Virus record (IMG/VR): IMGVR_UViG_3300032144_000044
Coordinates: 1-22,466 of that record
Reading direction: 5' to 3' (one strand)
Source: a virus
DNA length: 22,466 nucleotides
The notes beneath the pieces are model-generated. The model searched no databases, was not told where the DNA came from, and was given only the letters and a program-made list of their open reading frames with translations. Positions 18,842 to 22,466 of the stretch are shown piece after piece; position 1 is the first letter of the stretch, and each line of letters begins with the position of its first letter. Position numbers and translations under genes: made by a program.

Positions 18842-19846
18842 TCACGGAACGAACTCGGCTGTATTGCTATTGCCGGCAGGCAGAGATGCCAGATCAGCGC
18901 GCTTGGTGAAGGTTGGGCCTGCCGTTACGTCATAAAGTGCGAGAAACGGCGTTATAAAGTGCGCCACTGCAATCAAGCTGTCGTCTGCAGACCACGATAC
19001 GCCATGCGCCGCGCTGGATGGCAGCCCGCTAGGATTGGACCCGCTTGTCAGCAGGGAAAGATCGGACTGGTTATAGACCCGCAAAAATGGCGACCCGCCT
19101 TGGGCGATCGCGATCTTTGTTCCATCGTGAGAATAAGCCACGTCATTCACAGTAGAGCCAGGCAGGGTCGCCGGGTTTGTTCGCTTGCTCCATCCTGATA
19201 CGGTGTAAACAGTTATGTACGGGGACGATGCGTGTCCAATGGAAAGCTCGGCGCCGCTCGGAGACCATGCCGCGCACTGCCCGGTGCTTGCAGGTAGCGT
19301 TGATGGGTCGGCGACCCTTGACCAGTCCGAGGTATTGTAAATAGTGATGTAAGGCGACGTGGCATGGCAGACAACCAGCTTTGATCCATCTGGAGAGAAC
19401 GCCGCATAGTTGGCGTTCCCTGTTGGTAGCACTGATGGGTTTGATATTTTTGTGAGAGTCGTTCCAGAAACCGAATAAATAGTGATATACGGGCTTGTGT
19501 TGTGAGCCACAGCAAGCAGGCTCTTATCAGGCGCCCAGGAGACACCGTTTGCGGTTCCTGTTGGAAGAGTTGCGGGGTCTGCCCACTTTGACATCCCTTC
19601 AACGGTATAGACCAGAACCCTAGGTGAAGCTGTATCAGCAAGGGCAATCAAAGTTCCGTCATTTGTTATCGCAATCTCGTTCACCGTAGATGGTGGGGCA
19701 GACGATGGCGCGCTGCCGACGCTGAAGTTATCCAGGTATCTGGTCAAAAATGGTGACGTGGCATGACCTACGAACAGGTAGTTACCAGGCTGAACAACAG
19801 GAACACCACAAACTGCTCCAATAAGGCCGCGAGGAATCATGGACAT
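18842..19846 (-). CDS. Seven-repeat beta-propeller tail protein
   Basis: 334 residues from an ATG at 19846. Seven repeats of about 44 residues follow the pattern [hydrophobic]-x-[V/I]-[G/A]-H-x-[T/S]-S-P-[Y/F]-[I/L]-x-[I/V]-Y ... LP ... WSPDG, consistent with a WD40-like seven-bladed propeller. The N-terminal 18 residues are separate. It is the last gene of the tail operon and overlaps the DUF2793 gene by one base. A receptor-binding or tail-tip role is inferred from position and fold. The family is known in phages only as hypothetical beta-propeller proteins. Confidence 0.85.
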   Translation of the reverse strand: MSMIPRGLIGAVCGVPVVQPGNYLFVGHATSPFLTRYLDNFSVGSAPSSAPPSTVNEIAITNDGTLIALADTASPRVLVYTVEGMSKWADPATLPTGTANGVSWAPDKSLLAVAHNTSPYITIYSVSGTTLTKISNPSVLPTGNANYAAFSPDGSKLVVCHATSPYITIYNTSDWSRVADPSTLPASTGQCAAWSPSGAELSIGHASSPYITVYTVSGWSKRTNPATLPGSTVNDVAYSHDGTKIAIAQGGSPFLRVYNQSDLSLLTSGSNPSGLPSSAAHGVSWSADDSLIAVAHFITPFLALYDVTAGPTFTKRADLASLPAGNSNTAEFVP

Positions 19847-20508
19847 TAAGCGGCCTCCAGATTCCCTTCAAGACACCATTCATTTGTGTCGCGCTTATGA
19901 ATTACAACTTGGCCATATTGCTTTCTTATTTTTAGTGATTCAGGCGTCCGGATAGTAACGCCTGCGCCGGCTGCAATAGTTGTCTGTCCGGCCCCCATCT
20001 GGCGTATCAAAATGGTTGTTCCCGTTGGGAAAGCCACAGAGCTGCTTGGCGGTATCGTTAGTGTATTGGAGGCCGCGTTGTTCATTTCGACGCAATACTG
20101 CGCATCGCCAATAACCAGCGTATATGTGGTTCCGCTTTGCGAGTTAATGGCAGTCTCACCAGTGATAGCGACATCAACTACCCAGTTGCTACCGTTGTAT
20201 CTGTAATAGGTCGCCTCATCTGCCACCCAGAACTTGTAACCGCTCTTTGGAGCGATGAACGTCCATGCAGCCGTGCTAGATCGGTACAAAGCCAGCTTTC
20301 CTGTCTGCCCAACCCACGCCCCTGTCGCGCTACCTGCCACGATATACATAGCGCCATCAGCAGGAGAGCCAGGCGGCGCCGCCAAATCCTTGTCGATGAC
20401 CGGCATCTGCAGAAGCGCATCAATGATTGAAAGCGCCGTGTTTACCGTGATGTATTGCTGCACAGCATTGCTGGTCAGCTCTGGAAGGCCGGCGTTCGGC
20501 GTCGTCAT
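19846..20508 (-). CDS. DUF2793-domain tail protein
   Basis: 220 residues from an ATG at 20508. Residues about 5-115 match DUF2793: LPELTSNAVQQYITVNTALSIIDALLQ, then PPGSPADGAMYIVAGSATGAW, YRSSTAAWTFIAPKSGYKFWVAD and YYRYNGSNW. The C-terminal part is a TIGRR-like beta region (GETAINSQSG, YTLVIGDAQYCVEMNNAAS). These proteins are found at the tail end of phage operons as fibre or fibre-attachment proteins. It overlaps the preceding tail-tip gene by 4 nt. Confidence 0.88.
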   Translation of the reverse strand: MTTPNAGLPELTSNAVQQYITVNTALSIIDALLQMPVIDKDLAAPPGSPADGAMYIVAGSATGAWVGQTGKLALYRSSTAAWTFIAPKSGYKFWVADEATYYRYNGSNWVVDVAITGETAINSQSGTTYTLVIGDAQYCVEMNNAASNTLTIPPSSSVAFPTGTTILIRQMGAGQTTIAAGAGVTIRTPESLKIRKQYGQVVIHKRDTNEWCLEGNLEAA

Positions 20509-22466
20509 GCTGCTTTCTCCACTTCATAGCCGGCACCCACCGTCGCGCTCATCTGGCGCACGCGGAAGGTGATCGAGGATTGTGTCGATCCGAAGTCAGC
20601 GGTCTGCTGAGCAGCGGTGTATGTGGCGCTATTGGTGTATGCCGTGATCGTGCGCACAACCATAGAGCCGTTGAGAATGTCGACCTCATAGGCTTCGCTG
20701 GCCTCGCCGAGTGGACGCTCAACGCCTGTGTTCCACCAGCTTGTAGAGTAACGACTGCGTCGAATCCATGATATTGCCCAATCGCTCCCAGCTGCGGAGC
20801 GCTTCGCTGACGCATGCACAGGAGATAGTGGTTTCAGGTTGACGCCTTGGTAGGCAAATTCCTGCGAATCAACTTCGTCAATTGTCTGGCCTATGCTTGT
20901 TGCGCGGAACTCCATAGTCAGACCGAGAGATTCTGCTGATGAGCCTATAACAAAAATATCCGGATCATCGAGGAATACAAGAACATCTCCAAACTGATGA
21001 AGACCGGTAGCCCACTCAGTTCCGCGAGCGCCGCGAATAAGATTCGTCAAGATATATGAACCATCTGCCTGCAGAGACGCTGTTGCGTACTGAATAATCT
21101 CCCACCTTCCATCTGCCCCATATGCGCAATAGTGTAGCCCTGTAAGCATTTGATCTTCTGTTATGGAGTCTAGCTCACCAGCTATTAAATCAACGCTAAG
21201 CGAAGATCCTCTATCTATCAGTGCGCCACTATTCGCAGACAAAGCAGCTCTGCAAATTCCTAGCGTTACAGGAGAAGAAAAAGCCTGAATATCAGTCCAA
21301 GTTTGCCCCTCATCTGGCGAACGATAGAGAACGCCTCCCTTCCAGCTTGTTGTGCTGCCAGCCACAGCAAGCCCATACCCGTACTCATCGTCCTGATCCC
21401 TCATCAACGGGATATCCAATAGGACAGCAAACGAATCGCCAGACAAGGGAATTTCGCCATCTGGAATGGTTCCGCCTTCACCGACGGCGTTGCTGGTGTA
21501 GCTCGCAGCACTGTTGGGAATCGCGGCGCATTCAAGCCGGCCGTCAGGCAGATATTGAACATCGAGCAGGATGAGTTCGAAGTCGGCGTAGTCAGCGCTG
21601 ATCGTTATCACGTCCGCAGGCTGTAGACCGAGATAGATCGGCGGCAGCACGAAGCGAGAGGCGCCCCCTTTCTGCATCCACGCAACGGAGTGGATGACGT
21701 CTGCGACCTGCGCGCACTCATCTGGAGTGAGCACTACCGGCAGCTCTACCTCCACAATGTTGACAGAGCTGCTTGCCTGTCGCTCGATGCTATGCTGCTC
21801 ATTTGCGTCGTATTCACGATCAGCGTCGAGACAGCGTGCTATGACCTTTCGCGGCAGCTGCGAATCCATCTCGCGTTCGCGCTCAAGCTGCACACCAGGA
21901 GCATCGCCATACTGGCGGGCATCAAGCAACTCGATTGGGATGGTGGCGACGGACGTCTTGCCGCGCCGCACCGCCTTGATCTGGTAGCCATCCATAATGA
22001 TGTCGAACGGCCAAACATTTTGCAGAGGCGAGATGCAAGCTCTTACCTGTTGAATACCGGCCACGGTATATCCAGTGACAAGATCGTCATCAAGATCTGA
22101 AACATCAATATCGGCAGAACCTATCAAGCCAGATCGTTCAAGCTCCTGACGAACAACGGATGAAAGCTGTATCTTTTCAGGCGACGGCGAGTTGATCCTG
22201 AAATACCTGATCTTGTAGTCATTCGATGCGGGGTTAGAATACGCAAATACACCAGATGAAAAATCGAACACGCCAAGCGCCGCATTGAGCCCGGTGTAAG
22301 ATGAATCACTGACGGCGACCGAAGAAACAAGCTCGGTCTCAATATCGACTATATCTACGAATATATCATTTCCAGATGCTCCGAAGTAACCGATAAATAT
22401 CGATCCATCGGACACGACAATCTGCCTTGTACTATCAGTAGGGTTATCTATTCCCAGCGCTGAAAT
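20505..22466 (-). CDS. Tail-tip/host-specificity protein, GTA-like (partial, 5' end beyond window)
   Basis: The frame is open to the right edge, so the 653 codons seen are the C-terminal part; a GTG at 22415 is not needed as start. The middle contains LTPDECAQVADVIHSVAWMQKGG and FVLPPIYLGLQPADVITI, and further on LIRGARGTEWATGLHQFGD, motifs of the putative phage tail proteins related to gene-transfer-agent host-specificity protein (Rcc01698 type). A C-terminal FN3-like segment ends in RVRQMSATVGAGYEVEKAA. It forms the tail tip that contacts the host cell. It overlaps the DUF2793 gene by 4 nt. Confidence 0.85.
   Translation of the reverse strand: MSALGIDNPTDSTRQIVVSDGSIFIGYFGASGNDIFVDIVDIETELVSSVAVSDSSYTGLNAALGVFDFSSGVFAYSNPASNDYKIRYFRINSPSPEKIQLSSVVRQELERSGLIGSADIDVSDLDDDLVTGYTVAGIQQVRACISPLQNVWPFDIIMDGYQIKAVRRGKTSVATIPIELLDARQYGDAPGVQLEREREMDSQLPRKVIARCLDADREYDANEQHSIERQASSSVNIVEVELPVVLTPDECAQVADVIHSVAWMQKGGASRFVLPPIYLGLQPADVITISADYADFELILLDVQYLPDGRLECAAIPNSAASYTSNAVGEGGTIPDGEIPLSGDSFAVLLDIPLMRDQDDEYGYGLAVAGSTTSWKGGVLYRSPDEGQTWTDIQAFSSPVTLGICRAALSANSGALIDRGSSLSVDLIAGELDSITEDQMLTGLHYCAYGADGRWEIIQYATASLQADGSYILTNLIRGARGTEWATGLHQFGDVLVFLDDPDIFVIGSSAESLGLTMEFRATSIGQTIDEVDSQEFAYQGVNLKPLSPVHASAKRSAAGSDWAISWIRRSRYSTSWWNTGVERPLGEASEAYEVDILNGSMVVRTITAYTNSATYTAAQQTADFGSTQSSITFRVRQMSATVGAGYEVEKAA

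Overview
The window is the regulatory, replication, lysis, accessory and integrase half of a temperate, lambda-like tailed phage with a GC-rich genome, most likely from a proteobacterium. The host cannot be named from sequence alone. No bacterial housekeeping gene is visible.

Layout. The minus strand from about 8.7 kb down to 1 is the rightward-type lytic programme: a YdaS/Cro-like protein, a tR1-like terminator, a CII (CP76)-like regulator, a Toprim primase, a P4-type helicase, a nested inverted-repeat region (candidate origin), a Q-type antiterminator, a pR'-like promoter with stacked terminators, then the lysis cassette, small structural genes and an HNH nuclease at the left edge. The plus strand from 8.8 kb carries a CI-like repressor and a HIRAN-domain gene in the position of lambda rexAB. 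A pL-like promoter with two operators follows, then a long chain of small overlapping accessory genes ending in a large serine integrase (to 18.74 kb). Convergent to the integrase, the minus strand from the right edge to 18.84 kb holds the end of the tail operon: a tail-tip protein cut by the edge, a DUF2793 protein and a seven-bladed propeller protein. Phage genes on both sides of the integrase suggest a circular or circularly permuted phage map rather than an integrated prophage end.

The main result is a diversity-generating retroelement (DGR) inside the pL-like operon. Three DUF1566/C-type-lectin-like target genes (9833-10336, 12514-13113, 13174-13779) end in variable repeats. An avd gene (13830-14186) follows, and a 77-bp adenine-rich template repeat lies at 14357-14433. 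Over the 77 aligned columns the three variable repeats differ from the template at 41 positions, and 40 of these are adenines in the template. Each target is followed by a perfect GC-rich hairpin with a GCA loop whose stem sequence differs between copies but stays paired. No reverse transcriptase is encoded in the window. The template stops where the variable repeats continue into a shared 26-bp 3' block, so the element looks either truncated or dependent on a reverse transcriptase encoded elsewhere.

The same operator motif (AGGCAATGCCT-like) occurs three times between cI and cro and twice at the promoter in front of the first DGR target. This places the DGR under lysogeny control. Other notable points are a 37-bp tandem repeat that shifts the frame of a small gene, a premature stop in another small gene, and the HIRAN gene as a candidate lysogenic-conversion factor.
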